Below, piece by piece: positions 17,635 to 25,731 of a stretch of 64,000 bases of DNA. Position 1 is the stretch's first letter; every line of letters begins with the position of its first letter. Both the position numbers and the translations under genes were made by a program. The notes beneath the pieces were generated by a model. The model did not search any database, was not told where the DNA came from, and was given only the letters and a program-made list of their open reading frames with translations. Source of the DNA: Nocardia mikamii NBRC 108933 (GTDB lineage: Bacteria > Actinomycetota > Actinomycetes > Mycobacteriales > Mycobacteriaceae); assembly GCF_001613505.1 (NCBI RefSeq), contig NZ_BDCM01000013.1, positions 651,610 to 715,609 on the forward strand, read 5' to 3'.

Positions 17635-18095
17635 AACAATCCCAATCCCTCTCGGACGCGCTCGACGTCCTCGGCGGTTCCCATCAGTTCGAAGCGATAC
17701 AGGTACGGCACCCCGCATTTGCGCGAGATCACCTCTCCCGCATAGCAATACGTATCGCCGAAGTTCGTGTTGCCGGCCGCGATCACCCCGCGCAACAGCG
17801 CACGATTATGCGGATCGTTGAGGAATTTCGCCACCTGCCTGGGGACGAATTCCTTGTCCGAACGCCCGGCTGCCCCCTCGCCGCGCTGCGCGTCGAACAC
17901 GTGCCGGCCGCCACCGTAGGTGGGGCAGATCAGCACATAGGGCGTGTCGACGCGCAGCGAATCGGCGGTGTGGAGCGGAATGCGAACGGCCGGCAAACCC
18001 AGCCGTTCGACGAAGCGGTGCGTGTTCTCCGAAGCGCTCGAGAAGTAGACCAGAGCGGGCGTCGATTGGGTCCCTTCCCCGGACAACCCAGCCAT
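17592..18095 (-). CDS. nrdI: NrdI flavodoxin-like protein of class Ib ribonucleotide reductase
   Basis: 167 residues from ATG 18095. FMN-binding segments are visible: YFSSASENTHRFVERL (phosphate loop), ICPTYGGG, and GNTNFGDTYCYAGEVISRKCGVPYLYRFEL. NrdI supplies the oxidant that builds the Mn(III)2-tyrosyl radical in NrdF. Its 3' end overlaps the nrdE start, and nrdH lies 44 bases upstream, so nrdH-nrdI-nrdE form one operon. Confidence 0.96.
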   Translation of the reverse strand: MAGLSGEGTQSTPALVYFSSASENTHRFVERLGLPAVRIPLHTADSLRVDTPYVLICPTYGGGRHVFDAQRGEGAAGRSDKEFVPRQVAKFLNDPHNRALLRGVIAAGNTNFGDTYCYAGEVISRKCGVPYLYRFELMGTAEDVERVREGLGLFWQRQQHRPERRPA

Positions 18096-18139
18096 CCCAC
18101 TCCCCCTTCCCACATCGGACGAACGGTGACCGAAGCGGA

Positions 18140-18373
18140 TCAGGCCGCGGCGGTCACCAGGGACTTGATGCGGTCCGGGCGGAAACCGGACCAGTGCTCG
18201 TCGCCGGCGACGACGACGGGGGCCTGCAGATATCCCAGCGCCATCACGTAGTCGCGGGCCTCGGGGTTCTCGGAGATATCGACGACGTCGTACTCCACAC
18301 CGGCCTTGTCGAGCGCGCGGTAGGTGGCGTTGCACTGGACACAAGCGGGCTTGGTGTAGACCGTGATACTCAT
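18140..18373 (-). CDS. nrdH: Glutaredoxin-like protein NrdH
   Basis: 77 residues with the redox motif KPACVQCNATYRAL (CVQC at residues 11-14) and the NrdH-specific C-terminus HWSGFRPDRIKSL, which normally allows reduction by thioredoxin reductase. It donates electrons to NrdE. The ATG is preceded by GGAGAGAGGG. It is the first gene of nrdHIE, with an NrdR box about 180 bases upstream. Confidence 0.97.
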   Translation of the reverse strand: MSITVYTKPACVQCNATYRALDKAGVEYDVVDISENPEARDYVMALGYLQAPVVVAGDEHWSGFRPDRIKSLVTAAA

Positions 18374-18780
18374 GGGTGACCCTCTCTCCTTGCCTTATCC
18401 GATGCAGCCTTGAATCGGTACGCCATCTGCTGTGAGCATCCGTACTGAGCACGATCCATCTGGTACTGCGCAAACCCCTGGAAGTAGGGGCACCACCGGC
18501 GATCACACGGTGATGATCGGCTCGGAGTTCGTCTCTCCTTCCAGCGCTCAAGACACTACACCTAGTGGCCGACAGTTTCCTACGACACGACATGTTGCGA
18601 ACCACAAAGATGAAATTCGACGGCGGTAAGTACCAGGACAGTCGATTCGCAACCCGACACGACAGTGGCGCAGATCACGATTTCATGTCCAGCTCTTTCT
18701 CAGCAAACCCACTGCCACCTTTGGTCACATCGGTCACGCGGACCTCAACATGCCCACTGCGACACGCCCGAAACAGGCGA
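18374..18780. other. nrdH upstream region
   Basis: About 400 bases with no convincing gene. It holds the candidate NrdR box at 18553-18568 and a small palindrome ATCAC-ACG-GTGAT at 18502-18514. The distance from the NrdR box to the nrdH ATG implies a leader of up to 150-180 bases. Confidence 0.5.
18553..18568. promoter_or_regulatory. Candidate NrdR box upstream of nrdHIE
   Basis: ACACTACACCTAGTGG contains CACTA-N4-TAGTG, identical in pattern to the box before nrdF (11828-11843) and consistent with the NrdR consensus. NrdR is the ATP/dATP-sensing repressor of reductase genes. Confidence 0.75.
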
Positions 18781-18814
18781 GTGCCGCGCCCGTTCCAGAG
18801 AACGAACGCGGCAC
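18781..18814. terminator. Hairpin terminator of rpmJ
   Basis: A two-step stem: GTGCCGCG pairs with CGCGGCAC, and inside it CGTTC pairs with GAACG around CAGA. It starts 39 bases beyond the rpmJ stop on the minus strand. No U-tract. Confidence 0.6.
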
Positions 18815-18852
18815 CCCGCCAGTCTTGTCCGGCGTGTCGGCGCTGGGCCGGA

Positions 18853-18975
18853 TCAGCCCTGGCGGACCTTGAACCGCGGCTCCTTCTTGTTGATCACATA
18901 GGTCTTGCCACGGCGTCGCACCACCTGGGCGCCCGGCTTGTCCTTCAATGAACGCAGCGAGTTCCGCACCTTCAT
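18853..18975 (-). CDS. rpmJ: 50S ribosomal protein bL36, zinc-free paralogue
   Basis: 40 residues starting MKVRNSLRSLKDKPG and ending RFKVRQG, preceded by a strong AGGAGG. The four zinc-ribbon residues (Cys3-His) of normal L36 are absent, so this is the C-minus form that replaces the zinc protein when zinc is scarce. A Zur-like box lies just upstream (18989-19003). It stands alone rather than in the usual alternative-ribosomal-protein cluster. Confidence 0.93.
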   Translation of the reverse strand: MKVRNSLRSLKDKPGAQVVRRRGKTYVINKKEPRFKVRQG

Positions 18976-18988
18976 GACGACCTCCTAG

Positions 18989-19003
18989 TGGAAATGGTTT
19001 TCA
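18989..19003. promoter_or_regulatory. Candidate Zur box upstream of rpmJ
   Basis: TGGAAATGGTTTTCA is a 15-base imperfect palindrome (5 of 7 arm positions pair) and closely resembles the actinobacterial Zur operator TGAAAATGATTTTCA. It lies 14-28 bases upstream of the ATG, overlapping the likely promoter, so zinc-bound Zur would repress the gene. Confidence 0.75.
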
Positions 19004-19080
19004 TATCCTATAGAGCCGTATGCCACGGCCGTTAGGACGCTCGTCACGTCGCCCGGCCGATGACCGCCCCAACGCCGCCG

Positions 19081-19108
19081 AGGGGCCGCACCGTCGGGTG
19101 CGACCCCT
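19081..19108. terminator. Hairpin terminator after the FMN reductase gene
   Basis: AGGGGCCGCACC pairs with GGTGCGACCCCT around GTCG, with one mismatch in 12 pairs. It lies 31 bases beyond the stop of the minus-strand gene at 19139. Confidence 0.6.
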
Positions 19109-19138
19109 CGAAAGCTCGAGCCGGTTACCGCCTCACGC

Positions 19139-19702
19139 TCAGGCGTTGACCGATTCCCGCGCGGCGACCAGTTCGGTGATCGCGGCGGCGAGCTGGGTCA
19201 GAGCCTCGGCGTCCTCGCGCGGATGAGCCTCGCCGAAGCGCTGGCCGATGGTGCCGAAGTGCAGGTGCGCGCTCTCCACGACGGCGCCACCGGCCACCCC
19301 GACCGCCTTCACCGTGTCACCGTGCGCCCACTTCGCGGCGTTCTGGCTGATCGAGGCGCTGATCACGGCGACCGGCTTGCCCTTGATGGAACCCGCGCCG
19401 TAGGGGCGGGAGGCCCAGTCGATGGCGTTCTTGAGCACGGCCGGAATGGTGCCGTTGTATTCGGGAACGAACAGCACCAGCGCGTCGGCGGCAGCGACGG
19501 CATCACGCAGCGCCTGCGCCGGCGCGGGCACCTGACCCGATACGTCGATGTCCTCGTTGTAGAAAGGAATATTCCCGAGATCGTCGTAGATATCGACCTC
19601 GACACCTTCCGGTGCGGTCTGGGCGGCGGCCTCGGCCAGCTGCCGGTTGATCGAACCGGCACGCAAGCTGCCGACGAGAGCCAGAATGCGAGTCTGTGAC
19701 AT
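19139..19702 (-). CDS. NADPH-dependent FMN reductase family protein
   Basis: 187 residues from ATG 19702, which has AAGGAG 5 bases upstream. The flavodoxin-like FMN site shows GSLRAGSINRQLAEA (phosphate loop) and LFVPEYNGTIPAVLKNAIDW (family signature). It probably reduces quinones or azo compounds to limit redox cycling. Divergent from a TetR gene with an inverted repeat between them. Synteny suggests the counterpart of Rv3054c. Confidence 0.9.
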   Translation of the reverse strand: MSQTRILALVGSLRAGSINRQLAEAAAQTAPEGVEVDIYDDLGNIPFYNEDIDVSGQVPAPAQALRDAVAAADALVLFVPEYNGTIPAVLKNAIDWASRPYGAGSIKGKPVAVISASISQNAAKWAHGDTVKAVGVAGGAVVESAHLHFGTIGQRFGEAHPREDAEALTQLAAAITELVAARESVNA

Positions 19703-19757
19703 GATCACTCCTTGTGCGGTGGGGCGGCGGTGGCTTCCGCTTTCACGACACGTTAAC

Positions 19758-19771
19758 CGGACTACGGTCCG
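19758..19771. promoter_or_regulatory. Candidate TetR operator
   Basis: CGGAC-TACG-GTCCG lies between the divergent FMN reductase and TetR genes. The arms are short (5 bases), so this is a tentative operator for the adjacent TetR protein. Confidence 0.4.
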
Positions 19772-19803
19772 CTTTCATTCCCGGGTCATGGGGTAACCGA
19801 ACT

Positions 19804-20538
19804 GTGAACTGCGACACTCCGGATTCGCCGCCATCGAATTCGTCCCATTCGTCCGATCCGCACGCCTCGGATCCGGTCTTCCCCGCGGCGCCACGTCCCG
19901 GCACGCTGCCGCTGGAGGCCGTGGCCATCGAACTGCCGCCGTCCGCGATCACCACCGCGCTGCCGGTGGCCGAACACTCCGAGCGCAGCGATGCCGTACG
20001 CAATCGGCAACTACTGCTCGACGCCGCCGAGGAACTGGTCCGCGAATTCGGCGCCGACGGCGTCACGATGGACGCCGTCGCCAGACGCGCGGGCGTCGGC
20101 AAGGGCACCGTGTTCCGTCGATTCGGCAATCGCTCCGGTCTCATGCTGGCGCTGCTCGACCAGTCCGAGCAGAAACTGCAGGCGGCGTTCATGTTCGGGC
20201 CGCCGCCACTGGGCCCGGGCGCTCCGCCGCTGCAGCGGCTGATCGCCTACGGACGCGCCCGCCTGGCCGGCATCGAGGTGGAGGGCGAAATGCGCCGCGC
20301 CGCCGACGAATCCGGCCGCTACGCCAGCGCGCCGTACAACATCTCGAAAACTCATGTCTCGCTGCTGCTTCGGCAGCTCGAGGTGGGTGGCGATATCGCG
20401 CTGACGGCCGACACACTGCTGGCCATCCTCGACGCCGGCCTGGTTCTGCATCAACTGCGGGTCCTGGGTTATCGGCCCGAACAGATCGCCGACCACTGGG
20501 AAAACGTGGTGCGCGCACTCGTGGCACCCGCCCAGTAG
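19804..20538 (+). CDS. TetR family transcriptional regulator
   Basis: 244 residues from GTG 19804; the start is uncertain because the first 60 residues are Ser/Pro-rich and carry no domain. The DNA-binding domain begins about residue 62: RQLLLDAAEELVREFGADGVTMDAVARRAGVGKGTVFRRFGNRSGLM, a classical TetR_N helix-turn-helix. The C-terminal ligand domain is not assignable. The likely target is the divergent FMN reductase gene. It ends 11 bases before nadE. Confidence 0.88.
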   Translation: MNCDTPDSPPSNSSHSSDPHASDPVFPAAPRPGTLPLEAVAIELPPSAITTALPVAEHSERSDAVRNRQLLLDAAEELVREFGADGVTMDAVARRAGVGKGTVFRRFGNRSGLMLALLDQSEQKLQAAFMFGPPPLGPGAPPLQRLIAYGRARLAGIEVEGEMRRAADESGRYASAPYNISKTHVSLLLRQLEVGGDIALTADTLLAILDAGLVLHQLRVLGYRPEQIADHWENVVRALVAPAQ

Positions 20539-20549
20539 AGTGGGGCCCC

Positions 20550-21395
20550 ATGGGGAATCTGCGCGAACAGATCATCGCCGAATTGGGTGTCACGGCCGAG
20601 ATCGAGCCGAAGGTCGAGGTGCGGCGCCGGGTCCAATTCCTGGCCGACTATCTGAGTTCCACCCCGGCAACGGGTTTCGTTCTCGGCATCAGCGGTGGTC
20701 AGGACAGCACGCTGACCGGCAAACTGTGCCAGCTCGCCGCCGAGGAACTGCGGGCCCGCGGCCGGGAGGCGACGTTCGTCGCGGTCCGGCTCCCCTACGG
20801 CACTCAGGCCGATGCCGAGGATGCCGAGGTGGCACTGGATTTCATCCGGCCCGATCGCTCGGTCGAGGTCAATGTGAAACCGGGCGCCGACGCGGTGGCG
20901 GCCGCCACCGCCGAGGGGGTGCGCGAGTTGCTCGGCGACCAGGCCCGGTTGCGCGATTTCGTCCGCGGCAATATCAAGGCCCGCGAACGCATGGTGATCC
21001 AGTACGCGGTTGCCGGACAGCTGAATCTGCTGGTCGTGGGCACCGACCACGCCGCCGAAGCGGTGACGGGATTCTTCACCAAGTACGGCGACGGTGGTGT
21101 GGACATCACTCCGCTGACCGGCCTGACCAAGCGGCAGGGTGCGGCGCTGCTGCAGGAGCTGGGCGCGCCGCCACAGCTGTGGCAGAAGGTCCCGACCGCC
21201 GACCTCGAAGACGACCGCCCGGCCCTGCCGGACGAAGAGGCGCTGGGCCTGAAATACAGCCAGATCGACGACTACCTCGAGGGTAAGGACGTCTCACCGG
21301 AGGTCGCCGAGCGCGTCGAGGAGATCTACCGCAACACCCGGCACAAGCGCACCGTTCCGGTGTCGCCGCTGGACACGTGGTGGAAAGAGAGCTGA
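20550..21395 (+). CDS. nadE: NH3-dependent NAD+ synthetase
   Basis: 281 residues, the short form without a glutaminase domain. The PP-loop GISGGQDSTLTG is at residues 46-57, with LPYGTQADAEDA and VGTDHAAEAVTGFFTKYGDGG for substrate binding. It amidates deamido-NAD to NAD using ammonia. It closely resembles the E. coli-type enzyme rather than the long glutamine-dependent form usual in mycobacteria. Confidence 0.96.
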   Translation: MGNLREQIIAELGVTAEIEPKVEVRRRVQFLADYLSSTPATGFVLGISGGQDSTLTGKLCQLAAEELRARGREATFVAVRLPYGTQADAEDAEVALDFIRPDRSVEVNVKPGADAVAAATAEGVRELLGDQARLRDFVRGNIKARERMVIQYAVAGQLNLLVVGTDHAAEAVTGFFTKYGDGGVDITPLTGLTKRQGAALLQELGAPPQLWQKVPTADLEDDRPALPDEEALGLKYSQIDDYLEGKDVSPEVAERVEEIYRNTRHKRTVPVSPLDTWWKES

Positions 21396-21401
21396 TCCGC
21401 G

Positions 21402-21644
21402 TCAGCCGCCCGCGAACGGTGGTAGGACGTCGACGCGGGCGGTCAGGCGCGTGCTGTCGTCGCGGGTGAGTTCCTCGCCCACGAGATAGGCACAGACCTT
21501 CAGCATCGGATCCACGTCGGCGCCGTAGGCCGAGCGCAACGCCGTGCGCAGATCACCGACCGTTGCCGACTCGGGCAGGTCGAGATGTTCGCTGGATTTG
21601 CCGACCGCGTCGGCGATCGCGGCGAAATATCTGACCTCAACCAC
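21402..21644 (-). CDS. moaD: Molybdopterin synthase small subunit MoaD
   Basis: 80 residues with a ubiquitin-like fold and the required C-terminal Gly-Gly (LPPFAGG), which carries the thiocarboxylate used as sulfur donor. I chose GTG 21644, which overlaps the moaA stop by 8 bases; the frame runs on to 21689 but that part lies inside moaA. Partner of MoaE (25296-25721). Convergent with nadE, 6 bases apart. Confidence 0.9.
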   Translation of the reverse strand: MVEVRYFAAIADAVGKSSEHLDLPESATVGDLRTALRSAYGADVDPMLKVCAYLVGEELTRDDSTRLTARVDVLPPFAGG

Positions 21645-22695
21645 CGATGGCTCCCATCGTGCGTTCCGGGGGGACGAAATCGGCGGCATCGATGCCGTGC
21701 CCGGCCCATTTGTTCCACATCGCGCCGCGCCACAGCTGCGCCAGTTCGTCGTCGCTCGCGCCGGCGCGCAGCAGTGAACGCAGATCGTATTCCTGGTCGC
21801 TGAACAGGCAGGATCGGATCATGCCGTCGGCGGTCAGGCGGGTGCGGTCGCAGTCGCCGCAGAATCGGCGGGTGACGGAGGCGATGATGCCGACCGTGGC
21901 CGGACCGCCGTCCACCAGCCAGGTCTCCGCCGGGGCGGACGGGTCGGCGCGCCCGGCCTCGGTGAGAGTGAAGGCCGTGCCGAGAACGTCGAGCAGTTCG
22001 GCCGCGGTGACCATGTTGGTCCGCGCCCATTCGTGATCGGCGTCGAGCGGCATCTCCTCGATGAAGCGCAGTTCGCATCCCTCGTTCAGGCACCATTGCA
22101 GCAGATCGACCGCACCCGAGAGTGTTTCGCGCATCAGGACGGCGTTGACCTTGACCGGGTAGAGGCCGGCGGCATGGGCGGCGCGGATGCCGGTCAGCAC
22201 CGAACCGAGCCGGTCGCGGCGGGTGAGCCGGGCGAACCCGGCAGGGTCGACGGTATCGAGCGAGACGTTCACCCGGCCGAGCCCCGCAGCCGCCAGCCCG
22301 CGCGCGCGATGTTCCAGCCCGATGCCGTTGCTGGTCATCGCCAGCGGTGTGTCGGGAACGGCGGCATGGCATCCGGCGACGATCTGCTCGAGATCGCGCC
22401 GCATCAGCGGCTCGCCGCCGGTGAAGCGCACCTCGCGGACACCCAGCCGACGCACCGCGAGTTCCACCAGCCGCACGATCTCCGTGGCCGAGAGCAGTTC
22501 GTCGGCCGGAATGGCCGGCAACCCCTCCTCCGGCATGCAGTACGTGCAACGCAACGAGCACTTTTCGGTGATCGACACTCGCAGATCCCGGGCCGTGCGA
22601 CCGAATCTGTCGACGAGCAGGTCCGTGCCGGGCCGTCCGTCCAGCGAGGGCCGCCCGCCCCGGACGGCGGGAATCCCCATGAGAACGACGGTCAC
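21637..22695 (-). CDS. moaA: GTP 3',8-cyclase MoaA
   Basis: 352 residues. The radical-SAM cluster is TEKCSLRCTYC (Cys46, Cys50, Cys53) and the C-terminal substrate cluster begins FCGDCDRTRLTADGMIRSCLF. The conserved GGEPLMRRDL follows. It forms the cyclic intermediate from GTP in the first step of molybdenum cofactor synthesis, together with MoaC. GTG 22695 and ATG 22680 are both possible starts; GGAGGA lies right before the GTG. Confidence 0.95.
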   Translation of the reverse strand: MTVVLMGIPAVRGGRPSLDGRPGTDLLVDRFGRTARDLRVSITEKCSLRCTYCMPEEGLPAIPADELLSATEIVRLVELAVRRLGVREVRFTGGEPLMRRDLEQIVAGCHAAVPDTPLAMTSNGIGLEHRARGLAAAGLGRVNVSLDTVDPAGFARLTRRDRLGSVLTGIRAAHAAGLYPVKVNAVLMRETLSGAVDLLQWCLNEGCELRFIEEMPLDADHEWARTNMVTAAELLDVLGTAFTLTEAGRADPSAPAETWLVDGGPATVGIIASVTRRFCGDCDRTRLTADGMIRSCLFSDQEYDLRSLLRAGASDDELAQLWRGAMWNKWAGHGIDAADFVPPERTMGAIGG

Positions 22696-22826
22696 TCCTC
22701 CATTATGGGGGCCACCCCCACCTCACGTCCCGCAAGTCACCACCTGTGAGGTAGCCGAGCACCCCCGAGCAGGTGAACGCGGAGGCCGATCACCCAGTCC
22801 GCGCCCCCGCAACGGTGAACCCCGAA

Positions 22827-22919
22827 GGTCTCGGCCCGCCTCGATTTCGCAGCGACGGAGCGAGGGAGCGCAGCGATTGAGCGGAGGAGTGAAAAATCGA
22901 GGCCCAGGGGGCCGAGACC
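22827..22919. repeat. Large imperfect hairpin between moaA and moeA
   Basis: GGTCTCGGCC (22827-22836) pairs with GGCCGAGACC (22910-22919), and GCCTCGATTT (22838-22847) pairs with AAATCGAGGC (22894-22903). Twenty pairs are interrupted by a 1- and 6-base bulge and closed by a purine-rich loop of 46 bases. It may be an intergenic repeat element or a structured leader; it does not match the Moco riboswitch core that I know. Confidence 0.7.
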
Positions 22920-22964
22920 CGCCGGAGCGGAGCGGAGGCCAAAGACCCAGCTAGGCTGACGTCT

Positions 22965-24167
22965 ATGAGTCAGCCCGCCAAGACTGTGGCTCGGTCCGTC
23001 GAGGATCATCGGGAGCGGATCGAACAGTTGCTGCGACCGCTGGCGACACGGCAGGTGGAGCAGTTGGCATTGCACGGGGCGCGCGGGCGGATGCTGGCCG
23101 AGGATGTGCGGTCGCCGCTGGATCTGCCGGTATTCCGCAATTCGGGGATGGACGGGTATGCGGTCCGGGCGGAGTCGGTGGCGGTGACGCCCGTGACGCT
23201 GCCGGTGGCCGGTGTGGTGGCCGCCGGTCAGGGCGGCCCGGACCGATTGCCGGACGGCGCGGCGGTGAAGGTGATGACGGGTGCGCCGATTCCGCCGGGC
23301 GCCGATTGTGTGGTGCCGGTGGAGGACACCCGCGCCGTCGACGGCGGGGTGTCGATCGAACGCGGCCGCAACGCGGGCGATTTCGTGCGCGAGGCGGGTA
23401 CCGATATTCGGCGCGGTGAGCTGCTGGTGGCGGCCGGGTCGTTGTTGTCGCCGCATCGGATCGCGGCGCTGGCGGCGGTGGGCATCAGCTCGGTGACGGC
23501 GGCGCGGCGGATCCGGGCGGCGGTCCTGACGACGGGCGACGAGCTGGTGTCGGCGGGTGTCGCGCTGCGCCCGGGGCAGATCTACAACTCCAATGGCATC
23601 GCGCTGGCTGCGGCGTTGGGCGCCAACGGAATCGATGTGGTGGACGTGTCGCACAGCCGTGACGATCCGGGCGAGTTCCGCCGCAAGTTGTCGGTCGCGA
23701 CGGCGGCCGCGGATGTGGTCTTCACTTCGGGTGGGGTGTCGCAGGGCGATTTCGAAGTGGTCAAGGAGGTGCTGGCCGACTTCGGCGGCGAGTTCGGTTC
23801 GGTGGCCGTGCAGCCCGGCGGTCCGCAGGGCGTCAGTGTGGTCGACGGGATTCCGATTCTGAGTTTTCCGGGTAATCCGGTGAGCACGATGGTGTCGTTC
23901 GAGGTGTTCGCCCGGCCGATCCTGCGGCAGCTGAGCGGATTGCCCCCGGTACCGAATTACGATGTGGCGCTGCTGGATTCGGTGCGTTCCCCGGCGGGGC
24001 GGCGCCAGTTCCTGCGGGGCCGGCGCGAAGGCGCGGGGGTGCGTTCGGTCTCGGGGCCCGGGTCGCATCTGGTGGCGGCGATGGCCCAGGCCGATGTTCT
24101 GATCGAAATTCCGGCCGAGGTCACGATGGTGGCGGCCGGTTCGCTGGTGAGGGTGCGCGAACTGTGA
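22965..24167 (+). CDS. moeA: Molybdopterin molybdenumtransferase MoeA
   Basis: 400 residues: MoeA_N with FRNSGMDGYAVRAE, a central GTGDE-like MoCF_biosynth domain (AVLTTGDELVSAG, FTSGGVSQGDFEVVKE, SFPGNPVSTMVSFEVF), and the C-terminal beta domain MoeA_C. It inserts molybdate into adenylylated molybdopterin. The stop overlaps the GTG of the next gene, so the two are translationally coupled. Confidence 0.95.
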   Translation: MSQPAKTVARSVEDHRERIEQLLRPLATRQVEQLALHGARGRMLAEDVRSPLDLPVFRNSGMDGYAVRAESVAVTPVTLPVAGVVAAGQGGPDRLPDGAAVKVMTGAPIPPGADCVVPVEDTRAVDGGVSIERGRNAGDFVREAGTDIRRGELLVAAGSLLSPHRIAALAAVGISSVTAARRIRAAVLTTGDELVSAGVALRPGQIYNSNGIALAAALGANGIDVVDVSHSRDDPGEFRRKLSVATAAADVVFTSGGVSQGDFEVVKEVLADFGGEFGSVAVQPGGPQGVSVVDGIPILSFPGNPVSTMVSFEVFARPILRQLSGLPPVPNYDVALLDSVRSPAGRRQFLRGRREGAGVRSVSGPGSHLVAAMAQADVLIEIPAEVTMVAAGSLVRVREL

Positions 24168-25303
24168 ACGAACTGCCTGATGCCGCGGCTTTGTCGCATG
24201 TCGATGCGGAAGGCCGGGCGCGCATGGTCGATGTGAGCGCGAAGGCGGAGACGGCACGGGTGGCGGTCGCGGCCGGCCTGTTGCGGACGACGCCCGAGGT
24301 GGTGGCGCTGGTGCGCGCGGACGACCTGCCGAAGGCCGATGTGCTGTCGACGGCCCGCATCGCCGGTATCTCGGGGGCGAAGAAGACCTCGGAGCTGATT
24401 CCGCTGTGTCATCAGCTGGCGCTGTCATCGGTGGATGTGCGCTTCGGTTTCGCCGAGTCCGCGATCACGATCGAAGCGCGCGCGAAGACGAAGGGCCCCA
24501 CCGGCGTCGAGATGGAGGCGCTCACAGCGGTCGCCATCGCCGGCCTCACGCTGCACGACATGGTGAAGGCGGTGGATCCGGCGGCCGTCCTGGACGGGGT
24601 GCGTCTGCTGACCAAAGACGGTGGTAAGCGCGGTCATTGGGAACGGCCGGACACCGATCACCACTCGGCCGGAACTCCTCCGCAACCGCAAGCAGCGGTG
24701 CCCACGGGGCACCGGCGACACCACGCGCACCAGGCGGCGGCCGAGACCCGACCGGCCCAGCACCACGCGGAGTCGCCCGCGAGCGCGCACTCCGGCCGCC
24801 ACCACGGCGATGCGGTGCACGCCGAGGGCTCCCGGACCGCCGTCGTGGTCGTCGCCTCGACCGGCGTCGCGGCCGGCACCAGGGTCGACAAGACCGGTCC
24901 GGTTCTGACGGACTGGCTTGCGGGACTGGGATTTTCCGTGCGCGGACCGCTGGTCTACGCCGATGCCGAGATCGAGGCCGGCCTGCGCGACGCACTCGAC
25001 GGCACGCCGGGACTGGTGATCACCACCGGCGGCACCGGCGCCTCGCCCTCCGATGCCACTCCGGAGGCGACGCTGGCGGTGCTGGATCGGGAACTGCCGG
25101 GCGTGGCCGAGCTGATCCGCCAGCGTGGCACGGCCGCGTTTCCGCTGGCCGCCTTGAGCCGTGGCGTCGCCGGCCTGTCCGGCACTACGGTGGTCGTGAA
25201 TCTGCCCGGTTCACCGGGTGGGGTCCGCGACGGGATCGCGGTCCTGGAACCGTTGCTGGATCATCTGCTGGCCCAGGTCGCCGGAGGAGGCCGCCATGAG
25301 TGA
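24164..25303 (+). CDS. Bifunctional cyclic pyranopterin monophosphate synthase MoaC / MogA-MoaB fusion
   Basis: 379 residues. Residues 1-160 are MoaC: MVDVSAKAETARVA, KKTSELIPLCHQL and KGPTGVEMEALTAVA with catalytic Lys and His/Asp residues. Residues 225-379 are a MogA/MoaB domain: VVVASTGVAAGT, ITTGGTGASPSDATPEA and VNLPGSPGGVRDG. A linker of about 60 residues holds 12 His in clusters (HH, HRRHHAH, QHH, GRHHG). The fusion joins the second step (MoaC) and the adenylylation step (MogA); the linker could bind metal, which is inference. GTG start overlaps moeA. Confidence 0.93.
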   Translation: MNELPDAAALSHVDAEGRARMVDVSAKAETARVAVAAGLLRTTPEVVALVRADDLPKADVLSTARIAGISGAKKTSELIPLCHQLALSSVDVRFGFAESAITIEARAKTKGPTGVEMEALTAVAIAGLTLHDMVKAVDPAAVLDGVRLLTKDGGKRGHWERPDTDHHSAGTPPQPQAAVPTGHRRHHAHQAAAETRPAQHHAESPASAHSGRHHGDAVHAEGSRTAVVVVASTGVAAGTRVDKTGPVLTDWLAGLGFSVRGPLVYADAEIEAGLRDALDGTPGLVITTGGTGASPSDATPEATLAVLDRELPGVAELIRQRGTAAFPLAALSRGVAGLSGTTVVVNLPGSPGGVRDGIAVLEPLLDHLLAQVAGGGRHE

Positions 25304-25721
25304 GTACACCCCGCTCACCCGCATCAGCGATCAGCCGTTGCAGCCCGACGAGGTCGAGCGCGCGGTCACCGGACCCGAACACGGCGCGGTCGTCGTCTTC
25401 ACCGGCAAGGTCCGCGATCACGATGGCGGACAGGCGGTTTCGGCCCTGGAGTATTCGGCCCACCCCGAGGCGGAGAAATTCTTGACCCGGGTGTGCGCCG
25501 AGGTCGGCAAATCCGCCGGCCTACCGGTAGCGGCGGTGCACCGGGTGGGCGCGCTGACCGTCGGGGATCTCGCGATCACCGTGGCGGTCGCCGCGCCGCA
25601 CCGCCGCGAGGCATTCGAGACGTGCGCGGAATTGGTCGACCGCATCAAGCACGAGGTGCCGATCTGGAAGCGCCAACTGTTCGCCGACGGCATGTCCGAG
25701 TGGGTCAACGCCTGCGGCTAG
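25296..25721 (+). CDS. moaE: Molybdopterin synthase catalytic subunit MoaE
   Basis: 141 residues from ATG 25296, preceded by GGAGGAGG and overlapping the previous gene by 8 bases. Family features are VVVFTGKVRDHDGGQAVSALEYSAHPEA, VHRVGALTVGDLAITVAVAAPHRREAFE and the catalytic lysines in IKHEVPIWKRQLFADG. With MoaD it converts cPMP to molybdopterin. Last gene of moeA-moaCB-moaE. Confidence 0.95.
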   Translation: MSEYTPLTRISDQPLQPDEVERAVTGPEHGAVVVFTGKVRDHDGGQAVSALEYSAHPEAEKFLTRVCAEVGKSAGLPVAAVHRVGALTVGDLAITVAVAAPHRREAFETCAELVDRIKHEVPIWKRQLFADGMSEWVNACG

Positions 25722-25731
25722 GCCGGCGGAG

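Noticed and set aside
22696..22964. Possible Moco riboswitch between moaA and moeA
   Set aside because: The hairpin there does not show the conserved Moco RNA core; it was kept only as a repeat or hairpin of unknown role.
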